Shown here piece after piece: positions 46,286 to 59,903 of a stretch of DNA of 64,000 nt (within the stretch, counting starts at the first letter, position 1; every line of letters starts with the position of its first letter). This DNA is from Orbilia blumenaviensis (Eukaryota > Ascomycota > Orbiliomycetes > Orbiliales > Orbiliaceae): assembly GCA_036872755.1 (NCBI GenBank), contig JAVHNS010000018.1:744001-808000 (forward strand), written 5' to 3'. The position numbers were made by a program, and so were the translations under genes. The notes beneath the pieces were generated by a model. It did no database searches, was not told the DNA's origin, and saw only the letters and a program-made list of their open reading frames with translations.

Positions 46286-49200
46286 TTAGAGATCTGGTTT
46301 GAAGGAATGCGTACACCCGAGTGTAGAAAGGCTATGGCTTGCGCATTTGCGCGCTTGCGGGATAAGGAGGTAGGAATTGCATTTCAGGACTGGTGTGATG
46401 GGCATACAGCGCCTGGAGGGATACAGTTACTTACTTATCTAGGTACATAAACGAGATATATAATTCACTCTGCTTCGTTGAGGCTGGTTTACGAGACCAT
46501 AATCCACCCAAATACCGAATCATAGCCCAAAGAGTGTGACGAAGCCCTTGGGCCCCCGGTCTCGGTCCACCTTAGGTTTCCCTGAGTACTGCGTGAGTGA
46601 TGCAATAACGATGCACCGTCGCGGGCTTGAAGTATCTACGAGTATACGAAGGTTACACATACGCGAAGGTACGACAGATGTAGGAGAAACCTTTTTCCAA
46701 ATCAGCTGGTCGATTGTATTATGATTAATCTCGCTTGAATTGAACCACCTTACATTTTCGGCCTTTGATATTCACGACAGAGGGCTGTTGACTATTCATA
46801 CATTTAAGTAGTTTGTGGTCATTGTGCGTCAGTATGTAGGGAATTCGAAGCTGCCTGGGTACACAGCACTGCACTTCGGTACTAGTACCTCTGCATACGA
46901 TCGATACAGGAATATTTTATGTTAGATACCCGCCGTCGGTAATACTTTAAATGGGGAAGCTAAGAAGCTAATTGATGATACAAGATACACGATGATTTGT
47001 TGTGTTGTTTGCGTGTTGCTTTTGTGGTACTTTTCTGACCGTCTTCACGCACGCATACGCGGATACGAGAATCGAATCGAATGGCCATAACGGCTTTGAG
47101 ACTATCTCCGGCTGCAGGGGCATTCCGGGCCGTTGCAATCCAGTGACCTGAGAGGCGCCAGGAAGGCTGTTTTCTTCATGATCAGGGATCCCGGCTCGCT
47201 GCATCCTAATGCATTTTGATGCAGTCATCCTGGCGACGCATTGGGGCCAGCCTGTCTGCTCGCATAATATGTCTGTACTGCTAGCTGCTGTGCATACACA
47301 TACATGTTCATGTTCAAAGTGCACCTCCAATGCAATATTATGCATTGCGGTTTACGATTTACGGTGCAAGTTACTGTTGGGGGGAGTTTAAGGTTGCGAG
47401 ATTTTATCTCATTTCATTTTATATTTACCGCTACACTGCATGACTGCGAATAAAGATGACGCGACACCCGCTGCGATAACTAATTTCCAGCTTGACCGAG
47501 CGCATTGATGATCATGATCCAATTCAATCCAATTGACCGACCGGTTTGGCGCCCCCCCCAGAAGTCTCGAGGCTGGAAACGACCAACCTTATTATCCTAC
47601 TTACCCAACTAGCTGGGTATCACAGATCACGACGGATGATATGATGTGGTGGAGGCAGCCTCACCCCGGCAAGCTCCTGCAGCGGGGGAACTTCAGCCGA
47701 CAGGCAAACCGGAACTCTCACCAGGGGACTTCCTCTGTTTCGAATCCCCTCTTTGGCAAAATTTGCAAAAAAGAACACGCTTGTGTATGGAGCAAGCAAA
47801 GCAAGCAAGGCGCATCCTGAGCTACATATTATACCATCTCGTCGGGAACTTTTACGATCGACAATCTCTGGCGACCCGTGCCCGTGCCGTCGGTTTCAAA
47901 GATCACTCGCTCATGATTCGATTCAGCGAGCCCATCTCTCACAAGCCTCGGAATGTTTAACCTATGCATGTTGATCCGGTGTAGTACATACATACATACA
48001 CTACACGTACGTCTCCGTCATCCTCACGGGCACAGCAAAGCACTAGCACAGCACAGCACAGCAATGCTCTCGGCTTTTTTCATCTGGTTGAACAATTGGG
48101 GGGTAACGCTGAAGGGCATTGACTGTCATATGCAATATTATCAATCATCCACTGCGGTGTCGAGTTCTCTGCACGGATCTCTGACAGGAGAGAAGGAGCA
48201 TGCACGTCAAAGGCTAAAGTGACCGCCTCTCGTCTAGCAGTTCTCCTTCGAGAACTAGTCTCGTCTATCGACCGATGCCTACGGGACTTGCACGCTGCAC
48301 CTGCGTAGACGATACAATACGCCGGTGCTGCCTGGCGAGCCAGTGAGGCAATTGTCCGTCCCTCCTGCACCATCGATGCATCCTGCAGAAGCCGAGTCTT
48401 GGAGCTTGACCAAGTCAGTATTCAAGTATTTAGTACTTACTTAACTTACCTGAACTAAGTATATACCATTGGGGCAGTCCTTTCGAGCATCGTCAGTGCC
48501 GTTGGGCTCTGCCTTGGGGAAGGGTAGGGATATCGGTGTTCCCTGCTACACTTCTCCTGCTGCTACTACGTCTATGCTACTACTTAGTCTGCCATGCCAG
48601 GACCCATCACTAGTTAAGCAAGCTAGCACATGTACGGTCATGTTATGGCCAATGGCATCGGTCCCTTGCTTTCTACCCGATTCGTCGGTGGAGTTCCTGT
48701 GCTCATAGTTCATGTCAGTCATGAGGGTGGACTGGACCGCGCGGCGAGAACAAAGAAGGCTAAGAGGGGACATCCCTGCCCCGGACCTGCCTGCTTTCTC
48801 CCAAAGTCTCTTTTATACATGACATGGGATGCCGGCTGCTCATGAACAAGCGTGAGTGTTCCACGTCGCCCTGAACGCCATGATTGGTTCCTGCCTACAA
48901 TACTTAAAGTAGTGCTACCAAAACTCCGGTTCCTCCAGAACTAGATTGTCTCTCTTTTTTTTGCATTCTTCCGCTGGGGATCTCACGATATCTTCTGTCG
49001 GCGGACCAATAGTTTGCCGTGAACTGGTCTACTCACCCAATTGTTTTGGTCATTTTCAGCTCACCACCGCTAAAATTCTCCTTCTCCTCTCCTGCGACTT
49101 GTCTCGAAGCCCCTCTCTCGACCTCACGCATAAGATTCATCACTGAGATCTCGAGAAAGCCACCGCCAGGGAACGGACGATAAAAGTATCCGCCCAGGCA

Positions 49201-50040
49201 AGCGACAGCTCACCAGCTTCTATTTTTTATTATCATTAATATTATTTATTTTATTTCGACCAGGCCAGATTCTTATACCTCGAAACGCGCTACACCGAAA
49301 CACCAACATCTTAGTATATACTACTAATTAGTATAGTACCAGTGCCACACGAGTACCAGTACCCCCCATATCGATACATACCTCGCCAACCTCATCCCAC
49401 AATGCGTCTATGATCCATCCCTTGGATCTTTCCTCCAATGGAGATCAAGGAGACCCTGAGAGATCTCACGGCCTGTTCGTCAGATCCCCCACCCTCTCCG
49501 CCACGTGCCAACGGAATTCCTCTCCTCGAATTGCCCAACTTGAACGCTTCGTCACTGGTCTTGTTACTTCACTGCAGATAGGCTGGTTTACCGAACACAA
49601 CCACCATTCTCCTTCCTAGTAGAGAGCCACTTCGGCGCGATACCTTCGGAGACCCCCCCTACCCATTCTCTTCAAACCTGGGAAACAAAATAGACTTCGG
49701 GGCTAGTTTAGGGTTACCGTTGGTTCCGGGGTCAAGCAATTGATCAAGCCGGAATATATGAGCATTGACGACTGCACGCCCCTTTGCGTAACCATTCGGG
49801 GGGGCACAGTTGAGCTTTGCCTTATACGTTGAGACTTCATAAAAAAAATATACTATTCGTCACGTTTTTTTTGTTTCTTTCTTTCCTTCTCTCTTTCTAC
49901 TCATCCATGAATTAGTTTCGTCCCTCGCGCCTCCGGAACTAAGTCAACTAGAATAACACGCAGCGGAGGACCTTCCGGTCCGTCGTTCAGGGTCCCAATT
50001 GCCTTGGACAGACATCGCCATTAATTAACATCAATCAAAT
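46286..50040. other. 3.8 kb spacer upstream of Lte1-like gene
   Basis: No supported gene. Frames at 46968-47345, 47533-47960 and 48080-48373 lack coding character. From about 48940 the sequence becomes CT-rich and probably includes a long promoter and leader of the RasGEF gene, with a minimal upstream ORF (ATG CGT CTA TGA) at 49402-49413 overlapping the start of a 69-codon frame at 49410. CAGCA tandems occur near 48042-48063. Confidence 0.5.
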
Positions 50041-53000
50041 ATGACATCCCTCGATCAACCGCAGCGGCAGCCGCCGCCTGTCCCGCCGAATAATGCGCAG
50101 CCGACTCCGACGACAAGATCGCGACAGGGATCATCTGCAACCGAGAAGTTTTACTATCCAGCTCCACGACGGCGACGGGGCAATTCAACTGCTTCAACCG
50201 TTATGACGTCCACAAATGCCTCGTTACATTCCCATTCAAATGCCAATATCCCGTTATCTTATGCTCCCTCGGTACAATCACACGCTTCGACATCTTCCCA
50301 TGCTGCTGGACCAACCCATGCCGGGCAGAACCGCCCATTTCCCTTAACGCCTCCTCGGAGACGGAAGAAGACAATCACGGAGCCACCTGTGGTATTGAAC
50401 AACGTCGTACACAACATGACCAGTCTGGAACGCCTTCGTATGATGACCCAATCGTTAAATAACGCTGCTGGGTCATCAGACTTCGTACCACCACCGCCTC
50501 CATCTTCATCTGGTTCTGTCTATAGCACAGCACCTTCGTCCAGGAGTGGGAGTGGATATGGGCAACAGTTTGCCGTAGCAAGCGTTGGCAGCAATGGAAT
50601 GATGTACCTAAGGTAATCTAAAATTCTCCAACTCTTTATTATTATTATTCCTTTGCCTATTTTAAAACCCCCCCAAAATACTTCTATTTACCCAGTCAGG
50701 AACGGTGAATTTTTCTTCAAAAACAAGAAAGACCCGTTCCTTTCGCTTTCCCCCTAAATGCTACGATATCCTAGCAAAGATATCTTGTTTTCCATAGCTG
50801 CCTGTTTTGTTGGTACCGACACTATGTCGGTTTCGCAGACCTGGTCCAGCAATCTGACTGCCTGCCCAAAACCGAACAAGGTTCTTGTACAACCGAAATG
50901 ATATTATTCCAACATGTACAAGCATCCAGGAAGCTAACTGCTGGAGTGTAATTTCCTCTGCATCTTCGAACCATTTTACAGGCCCGTCAATCGTCAGTTC
51001 CAAGACCCTTTCGTCGTCGCACCGGCCACTCCTCCAAAAACTGCGGACCAGAAACAGTCGTTATCGGAACTCCGAGAGGCACCTGAAGAAGCTCTTCAGA
51101 GCCCTGCTATTCCGAACGTCGAGATTACAAATGCTTACCCTCCCGTTCCGCCGATTCCTCTGAGCGTAGACTCATCATCCTCGATACACACACCGAAAAC
51201 ACCCAAGACTGCGTCTCCGCCTGAGTCGCCTACCTGGCAAGCACCGCTGAAAGCACCACCATCCTCACCTCCCTTGCCGAAAGTAACGCAGCACCGGGCT
51301 CGCTCGCTGTCTATAGTCGGGGACCATGCGAAAGCACCTCAGGATAAATCGGACGGAGTTCCTTCTCGACCTTTAACTGAGAAATTCGAACCACCTCCTC
51401 GGCCAAGGACAGCAGGGCCTGTGGAGGCAGCACCAGTCCATTTGGACGTTCCAATACCGAGAGGTACACTCGGCTCAGCTAGCTTCTCCCCTTCAGGCAC
51501 ACCCTTCATACTTGGATCCAGTCTACCACAATCAAATCTCACGGAGGGCAGAAAGACAGGTTCGTGGGGAAACATGTACGGCGAATTAAAATTACCATGG
51601 CTATCAGTACACGACAAGAAGGGCCCGCCGCCGACGGCTTCCGGCATATCATCTGCAATTACGACCGCCCTGCCCAGTCCCGTTGCGCTCCAGGCTTCCG
51701 AGCCGATCATGACGGGAGGTCTTCACAGCATCAGACCCTCTATATTTGATAGCCTCTCGTTCATCCCACTCTGCGATGACCCTTCGATTGTCCGATATGA
51801 TATTCGTACCCGCGAAATAACTGCAGCAACCCCTCCTCGAATCATTGCCCAGATCACATCAGCCGCATTCCTCGACTATCAATTTATGTCCGACTTCTTC
51901 TTAACATTCCGAGCGTTTATGACACCCCATGACTTGTTATTATACCTTATGGCACGTTTGAAATGGGCGATTGACCGTGGAGACGAGATTGGGAAGGTCG
52001 TAAGAGTGAGAACTTTTGTCGCCATCCGGCACTGGCTCCTCAACTACTTTGCAGATGACTACGTTCCATCATTAGAGCTTCGAGAGAAGTTTTCGATTCT
52101 ATTAAACGAGCTTTCAGATGATGTTTTCGCACGGCTTGGGACGGATAAGAGTAACATGAATATCATCGCGGAGTTGAAGAAATGCTGGAGGAAAGCTGCT
52201 GTTCTCTATTGGGACGGCATTCTGGGTGGAGTAAACGACAATGAGGTCCAAATTAATTCTCATATCACTCCAGGCGGAGAGGCAGGAACTCGCGAAGATC
52301 CAAGGTCGCTTAAGGCAGCATTTGAACAGGATTGGTCCCGTAGAAAAGGCAAAGGTAGAGCTCGGGATTCTAAGAGCAGCATCAGGAGGCTCCCTGCCAG
52401 CTCTGCATTTGCATCTGGTGCTACACAAAGACTTATCCGGGATATCATAAACGCTGCGCCTGCTTCACGCCCACTGCCGCGTCCGACACTGGCAAGAGCG
52501 CAAGATTCAAGTAGAATTATGCATTCAAAACCCAGACCGCGACCAGTCAGCGACAGCAGCAGCCTTTACGCCTATAGTAGTCTCAACAGTACTACCGCAG
52601 CTGCTTTCCGGCCTGGTTCTCCCTCGAAAGGCTGGAAGCCCCTCCTGCATTCCGGACACAGAAAAGGAGACAGAGGATCATCACATAAGCGCAGCGGTTC
52701 TTATAACGAAACCTCGCGTCAGAATTGGAACCCACCGAATCCCACGGCCTTCAGACAGGCGGTGTCTCCTTACACTTCTTATCCGAACGCTGGTGATTTG
52801 GTGCGCGGGAACTTGAAGCCTCCAACTACGGCCGTTGTGGAGCTACTAGCCCCTTCTACACCGAATGACAGGATGAGTGTGGATCTCAAAAGTAACGGGA
52901 AGTCAAAACATGGCCAACGAAAGGGGGCGCTATCCGGCCCAAGCGTAAAACGGCTCTTCGTAAACGTAAAGCGGGCATTCAGCGGGCGAGCTGCAGCACC

Positions 53001-56000
53001 ACATGACAAGAATGCGCCACCTCTTCCGACTCATCGCCGAGGGCCCTCGGAAGCATTGGCAAAATATGTCGTGGAGAAGGGGAGAAATGTCACGTTGACA
53101 GGGATCCTTAGTCGAACGGAATCACTCGCATCAGAATCTCCAAGCGCATCAGCAAGAATAGATCTTCTTGGTGCTGGTGTCGTAGAAGCCTTTCATAATG
53201 CATTGCAGGAAGAGATCAGGCTTACAAGTGTCACACCGCTCGGAAGACCTGGGGATGTCAATGCCAGCAAGCTGACTCTGACAATTGGGAAGGCTTTAAC
53301 CACAATGCAGGAAACCCCAAGCCCTAACGAAGCGAAAGGTAAAGGCCGGGAAATAGAGTCTATGGACCCATCTTCAATCAGCGAAGAAGGAGAAATGGAC
53401 GGAGCTACCACACCTAAAGCCAAGCCGAAGAGATTCTTCTCCAGAAGCAAAACCTCTAGCTCGAGCACAGAGAATGGTAAAGATCCCAAGGGCAAGGCGA
53501 AGAGTCAACACGGCAAATCGCCATCCGAAGATTGGAATACCCATAGGATTGTTCCACAATCGCCATCAGACACGTCAGCTGTTAGGAGAAACAGCACTTT
53601 TTCGTATATGACACTTTCAAACGACCCACCACAGACGTATCAACAAGGCCATGCTCATCAGTCTTCTATTGATAGCTACGATTCTGCCGCCACAGGAAAG
53701 TTTGTACCAAGGAACTTTTCACGGGGCTTTGGGAGTGCTTTTGGGAACCATATCCCTGAAACCGAACACATTATCGACCACATTGCCGACCATATCGACA
53801 GCATCGACCACATAGAACACATCGAAGATGAATCTGTTCTCAGCTCGCCGGATCCAAAATCTATTGGTTCGCCTTTTGCCCGGCCACCAAATCGCATGCT
53901 AAGGCGGAGGCCAGGCGGCGGTGACCTCAAAGGTGCAGAAAGTATTGGAGATTTAGGCGGACATGCTCGACAACAGTCTGGAGCTACATTGGAAACAATC
54001 GAGACATTCTCAGACTCCACTATGTCGATCTGGCAGAAACATCCAGAAACAGAAATGTATTCACAGCCCAATGCCCCACACGGTGGAGTCTTATCGCTTG
54101 GCGCTATGACTATGAAACCCGCACCAAAGCCTGTTAGTCCAGATCATTATCACGATCACGATGAAGGCGAGGATCTTGGCGGGGAAGGGGAATACGATGA
54201 AGTGGATGATGACGAAGATGATGACGACGACGGGAGCGAAGAGGTGACACGTGAAAATACCTTCGAAGCCGGGGTGTTAAAACTTGCGGAAATGTCTGAT
54301 ACTATGAGTGACGACGGGGGCATTGAAGTTGCGTTGGCTAAACTAGAGGGAACGTATAATCGGAAACAACTTGCTAGGGCGCTTTCTATCCATAGAGAGC
54401 GAGAGGCTGCGGCTGCGGCTGCAGCTACACTAGCCCTTGCTGAGGCATCTTTCGAAGATGTTCCATTCTCATTTTCGCCCCTGTTCTCGGAAGCGCCAGT
54501 CATTCAAGTTCAAGAGCAGGAAATTGGGTCCGAAACAGAATCAGAGTTCGAACCCGAGCCTGAGCCTGAATCTGAACCTGAACTTGAATCTGAACCTGAG
54601 CGGCCAAGCACACTGGCACCACCAGAACGCAAAAAGCAGCGTAAAAGACAAGTCATTGACAATGATACTTTCTCACCACTACCAAGTTCCGGTGCCAACG
54701 GCTTAGGAATCAGCGAAGATAGAAACTCTGGGTTTCCCTTTGGCTTTGAACCGAAAACTCAATCCTTCTTAGTGCTAGACCCTGAGCCAAGGACGCAATC
54801 ATTCCTCCTCCTTGACTCAGATCCTGAGGAAGACGACGAAGATGAGGATGAGGATGAAGACGATGACGACGACGACGACGATGATGACGATGATGACGAT
54901 GACGATGACGATGACGATGATGAAGATGATGACGACGAAGATAATTTGACGGACAAATGCAAGACTCCTCCCGCTCGTATTATGTCCCCGGAATCGCACA
55001 TTATGTCTGTTCCTGATACTATTGATGATCATCAAACTATCAGCTTGTCTGAGATCCAACGGGAGCTTGAAGACTTCCCTGGACCGTCAGGGCCAAGGGT
55101 TGAGATCTCTGCAGTTGAAGTTGACTCAGACAACATGAGCGATCTATCGTCAGAAATCTCTATCGATCCTACTCATCACTTGCCTCCCCGGCCCCTCAGC
55201 ATCTCGTCTTCTGTGCTGCCAGGGCTTCAGCCATCCGCTATGCTCGCCGAAGCTGGCGTCCCTGCGCATCCAATGCGTCACCCTCCGAGCCCACCTCTTA
55301 CCCTTGACAGAACTGGTACGAAGTCCCCGGAACTGGAGCTTCCAACCGTTGATATGTCTACAATAATCCCTCCAGAAAGCAAAGTCGACCCACTCGCCAT
55401 CAAATTCAAGCCAAACAAGCTTCGCAAGGCAGTGGAGTCAGGGGTTCACGCTACTTCAATTCATCTTCCCTTCATCCTCGCATATGACTCTGAGCTCCTT
55501 GCGAAACAGTTTACTCTTATTGAGAAAGACGCTCTCACCGAGATTGATTGGAAGGAGCTCGTGGAGCTACGGTGGAAACCTACGAGCAAACCGTTCAGAG
55601 ATTGGGTTGAGTTCCTAAAGAACAACGATGTCCGAGGAGTCGAGATCGTTGTTGCTCGGTTTAACCTTGTAAGTTCACTCTCTCCTACCAAACTATTGAC
55701 CATTGCATTAACAGTAATACTTTATAGATGGTGAGCTGGGCTACCTCGGAAATCGTGATGACCCGAGATATATATGAACGATCTCGTTGTATCACAAAGT
55801 ATATACACATCGCAGCACATGCCCGTCGCCTTCAAAACTTCGCGACTACCTATCAACTCGTCATCGCCCTATTAAGCGCTGACGTCTCCCGTCTAAAAAA
55901 GACATGGAGTCTTGTCACGGAAGCAGACAGAGCAACATTCCGAGACCTCGAGGCTCTCGTGCAACCTAACATGAACTACCACAATCTCCGCCGCGAAATG

Positions 56001-56309
56001 GACCTCGTCACCGGTGAATCAGGGTGTATCCCCTTCGTCGGTCTTTTCACTCATGACTTAATCCACACCGCAACGTTGACCTCCCAGGTCGCGGGTACTC
56101 CCAACGGGCCAGCTTTGGTAAACTGGACAAAGTATAAGAAAACAGCACAGATCGTCAAGAAGCTACTCAGACTTGTTGATGCAAGTGCGAAATACAACTT
56201 TGCGCCTGTTGATGGGGTTTGCGAGCGTTGCTTGTGGATGGCAACTCTGACAAAGGATGAGATTTCAACCTTGAGTTTGGAGATTGAGCCTCCGAGTGAG
56301 TATAGATGA
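50041..56309 (+). CDS. lte1: Lte1-like RasGEF (RasGEFN + RasGEF) with long acidic linker, three exons
   Basis: Exons 50041-50612, 50982-55668 and 55728-56309 give 1946 residues. The N-terminal 450 residues are Ser/Pro/Thr-rich. RasGEFN lies at about 455-605 (TPPRIIAQITSAAFLDYQFM, FFLTFRAFMTPHDLLLYLMA, RTFVAIRHWLLNYF). A disordered linker of about 1050 residues includes basic patches, His/Ile-Asp repeats (53764-53832), Glu-Pro repeats and an Asp run near 1473-1513. The catalytic RasGEF domain is at about 1660-1940 (LLAKQFTLIEKDALTEIDWK, FNLMVSWATSEIVMTRDI, ITKYIHIAAHARRLQNFATT, LVQPNMNYHNLRREMD, CIPFVGLFTHDLIHT). Separation of the two domains by a very long linker is the layout of Lte1, a mitotic-exit/polarity factor in budding yeast; the exact GTPase partner is unknown. 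The first intron (369 bp) is unusually long here. Confidence 0.9.
54827..54944. repeat. coding GAY/GAK microsatellite (Asp/Glu tract)
   Basis: GAC, GAT and a few GAA/GAG codons in a row encode about 39 acidic residues inside the Lte1-like linker. Codons alternate GAC/GAT, so the run is not a pure triplet repeat, but slippage is likely. Confidence 0.9.
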
Positions 56310-57406
56310 TTAGTATTTTTTTTTTTTTTTTTTTTTTTTTTACATATGTCTATTAGCGATAGATATTACCTTGGTTGTTTTTGTTATTCTTTTTTTTGTT
56401 TTTCTCTGTTCCTATTATTACGATTCGATTGGAATGGGTAGGATTTTTTTGTCTGGTCTACAAAGAAAGGGTACGAGGCGGCCTTTTGTCCTTTAACAAC
56501 TTTGTAATGTTTTGCTTTTTGACTTATTTTTTGTTTCCTTAAAACATACTCCCACGTAACTTGTCCCTTTTTAGCCTTTTCTTTTTCCTCCTTGCTGATT
56601 TCATCTTCATCTTCATTTCCATTTATCCACATTTCCTTTTGATATATATCACAAAGATACCCCCTTTGCCCTGTCGTTTCCATTTGTTAGAACGCTTATC
56701 CAAAATCCAGAGGGGTATTCAAACTGGGAGCATCTAGTTTCTTCCCCTCTTGCAAAGCAAAAAGCACTCATTTGATATTTTTTTACTCATCATTTGTTAT
56801 CATTTTCATCATATCATCATCACATATCATCACTAGCATATACTGCGGTTCTACCTTTTCCTTATATATCATACGCATATAATCAAGCCCAACTAACTGT
56901 CATATCCATCTATCATACAATCCTTCGCATTTTTTCCTCTCATCTCCTCACTTCTCCTTGATATATATCTATATTATATATATATATATATATATTTGCG
57001 GCTCGCCTGTTTCGAAAAGAAGGTAATTCGCTTTCTTGTCGCACAGGTGTGTATCTATTTATTTCCTTTCCTATTATTCTTTTTTTGTTTCTGCATTCGA
57101 GTGGGATTAGCGGGCGTTTCATACTCCAAGACAGAAATATCTATCAATTCATACTACTCACTTCCTCTCCATACAATCACCATAAGCATACTGCACTGCG
57201 CTATCGTAAAACTTATCCTAGCGGAAAGCGAAAGAATTCGTAGCCAAACGAGCGGTAATAGCATTATCCCGTGCAAAAAAAAAAAGAGAACGAAAGTCTA
57301 GAGTGATAAAAAACTAGCGATACAGCCAAAACGCTCTTCCATCCACTCCTCCTCAGCTGTTAGGATTCTCATAATGAGCTTGAGAAAGAAAGGACAAAAA
57401 GAGAGG
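56310..57406. other. convergent 3' spacer with poly-T and TA repeats
   Basis: A run of 26 T at 56316-56341 lies just after the RasGEF stop and a TA-rich run at 56971-56995. No gene; short frames are not coding-like. Holds the 3' UTRs of the RasGEF and 5'-nucleotidase genes. Confidence 0.55.
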
Positions 57407-59903
57407 TTACGCCGCCGCCTCCTTCACAGTCCTAATCCTCCCTTCAACCATCGGTCTAATCCCCTTACACCAATTCAATCCATGATGATCCCATCTACTC
57501 CCCAATTCCTCCTTCCTACTCTCCTCAGTATCACCCTGCAACCCCCTCCCCAGCGCCAATCGGCCCCACTTCCTCCCCGCTTTTCTCTTCAGATCGTCTA
57601 AAATCTTCCTTGTCGCATCATCCACAACCGGTGAAATGGGACTTCTGTCGCCGGCTTCATCGTCGTCGTGGTTTTCGGTGGACAACGGCTCGTCTTCTAG
57701 CATTCCCTTCTCCCTATGTCTTGCTTGTAATCTCTGGAATCGTCTGGATGTACAAGTTGAATGGTGGAGCATAGATGGACGTCTGCCCAGCCTTTGTTGC
57801 TGTTCAGGATGTTCGATGAAGGTTTCTGCGATTGAGTCTTCAGAGGAGCTGGCGGACGAGGGTTGTCGGTTAGTTCCTGAGGGATCAGCGGGGTTTGGCT
57901 GGGTGGACCAGCTACCCAGGATCTTGAGGGATAGGAAGTATTGACGGAGTAAGGTTGATAAGAGAAGGCCGGATTCAGAGTTGACGACGATTTCGCAGTC
58001 AGCCATCATTTCGTTGCCTTCTTTGCCTCGTTGCATGTAGTCTCGGGCTAGATTTCAAAGTCAGATATCTCCCCTTCATTTCACGAATTCTAGAAACTTT
58101 AGTCAATGGGTATAAGGGAACTCACTGGCCATAGTGTATAATTTATCCTTAACAAGTGGTTCATAACGCTTAGGATCCTGCGCACACCCCATACTAACGC
58201 TAACCACCCTCTTAAACGGCTCCGCATCAGGATCATACACAATCCTCATCCCAGACACCTGCGGGAACCGCCCCTCCAGCGCGGGAACTTTACAAAACGC
58301 ATTCTCCAGCGCGCCAAGAATCTTCTCTCCAGAGATCTTGATAACCACGCATGGATCTTGGAATGGGAAACAGTCCAAAAGATCCTTGATACGGATTATA
58401 CCCGGTTCATAGATTACATCTCCGCGAATGGTACCAGATGCCATGAGTGTGCAGTCGGTATTGTAGAAGTAGCGCATAACGTCGCATGAGAAGTTTCCAA
58501 TGTTGGATTCTTTGGTGCGGACGACTGTGAAGCGGGAGTCGAGCGGGACGGATGTTATTCCAATTGGTTTTTCCATTTTGGCTTTTAGAGCTCCCGTCTG
58601 GTCTTCAACGATTTTGGCGGCGTCAGCGTCTTCTTGGATGTCGCTCGTGATATCGCGTTTGAGGACGTCGAAGTCCCAGCCTTTGCCTGTGGGTTTGCGG
58701 CGGGCTGTGAGGTATGATAGCTATTATGGTACCTATTGTTAGAATCTTTTACGAAAAGCGGGTGGCTTTTTTTGCAGGCCATACATTCTTGAAATCAGTC
58801 CCACTTCGAAGTATGGTGACTCCATTCACTATCTCATGCGCATAATGGTGATCGTGCCCTCCCAATATCTATATGCATAACAATTAGTGCATCCCAAGCG
58901 CTTCACAATAATGAAGAGAATCATACAATATCGACCAAACCTTCTGGCATATCCTTAGCCAGCTTGATATCATTCGGCTCTCTCGCATGAGACACACAAA
59001 TCACCATCTCCGCGCCCTCCTCTCTCAACTTCGGCACCAGCTCCTGAGCCACGGTCGCAGCATCACGCCATTCCACGTTAGGGGGTATACTGTTCACTGT
59101 CGCAATCCACTCTTCTTCAACAAGACCGATGACTCCGATCTTGATTCCGTCGGTAGTGGTGAGCATGATTGTTCGCTGACAGTCACCAATTGGCTTGCCA
59201 TCGAGGTAAAGGTTGGCGGTTAGCCATGGGAAGTTACTATCCAAAAAAACATTAATAAACGATTAAAAACAAGCAGCTTCTTCACTATAGAAGTTCAGAA
59301 ATTGGCGTTAATATACCATAGCTTCCCGAGGTGCGCAAAGTTCTCTATGTCGATTATTAACCCACGTTCGCCCACAGCGAGATATCAGGACATACCAGGG
59401 GAATAATCAAAGTCATGATTCCCAGCACAAGCAGCATCAATTCCAATCGCATTCAGAATCGGCGGCATATGTTTCCCTATCAATATTCTCAATAGTTAAC
59501 ATTCCGCCTTTGTATATTTACACCATAGAACAGCATGACGTAGGTGGAAAACTTTAAAGTTTATAATTGTCCTACCTTTTGTGACCGTACTCTCCAACGA
59601 AGGATTATATGCATCACCGGAGAAGAAAACCAGTAACCCGGGCAAGTCTTTGAATTCCTCTCCATCACGGTAGTGTTTTACCAAACTGATGAATCTAGCA
59701 GCACCACCGACTGGTTCTCGTGAACTTTTTCAGCAAGAAAAATTATCAGCATAACAGTCAATTATGTGTGGTAACTGTTGGAAATAGTTTTGTGTTGCAT
59801 GTTTTCTCATTTACCTAGCTCCAATGTTGTAGACATCGTTGAAGTGGATAAGCCGGACATCTGGCGGGGTATCTCGCCCAGCGGTATAGATTACTTCGCC
59901 CAT
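57407..59903 (-). CDS. 5'-nucleotidase-family metallophosphoesterase, eight exons
   Basis: Exons 59903-59815, 59724-59576, 59476-59396, 59344-59317, 59236-58927, 58868-58785, 58720-58126 and 58047-57407 give 658 residues. Metal-binding motifs in order: VRLIHFNDVYNIG (D-x-Y variant of DxH), LVFFSGDAYNPS (GD), ACAGNHDFDYSP (GNHD), MVICVSHAREPN (H) and ILGGHDHHY (GHxH). The 5'-nucleotidase C-terminal domain follows (SNIGNFSCDVMRYFYNTDCT, YEPGIIRIKDLLDCFPFQDP, VSGMRIVYDPDAEP). No signal peptide, so probably cytosolic, unlike bacterial UshA or animal CD73. The last exon adds a polar Ser/Arg-rich tail of about 200 residues. It should hydrolyse nucleoside phosphates or a related phosphate ester; substrate unknown. 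The exon of 28 bp (HLGKL) is the weakest splice call. Confidence 0.93.

Noticed and set aside
46968..47345. 125-residue minus-strand frame
   Set aside because: No family resemblance, no leader features and mixed codon use; probably chance.
47730..47765. TTTCGAATCCC resembling a tRNA T-arm
   Set aside because: It is part of an AGGGGA/TCCCCT hairpin without box A or acceptor stem upstream.
47533..47974. Overlapping frames of 95, 104 and 73 residues
   Set aside because: Three frames overlap with no coding-like codon bias in any of them.
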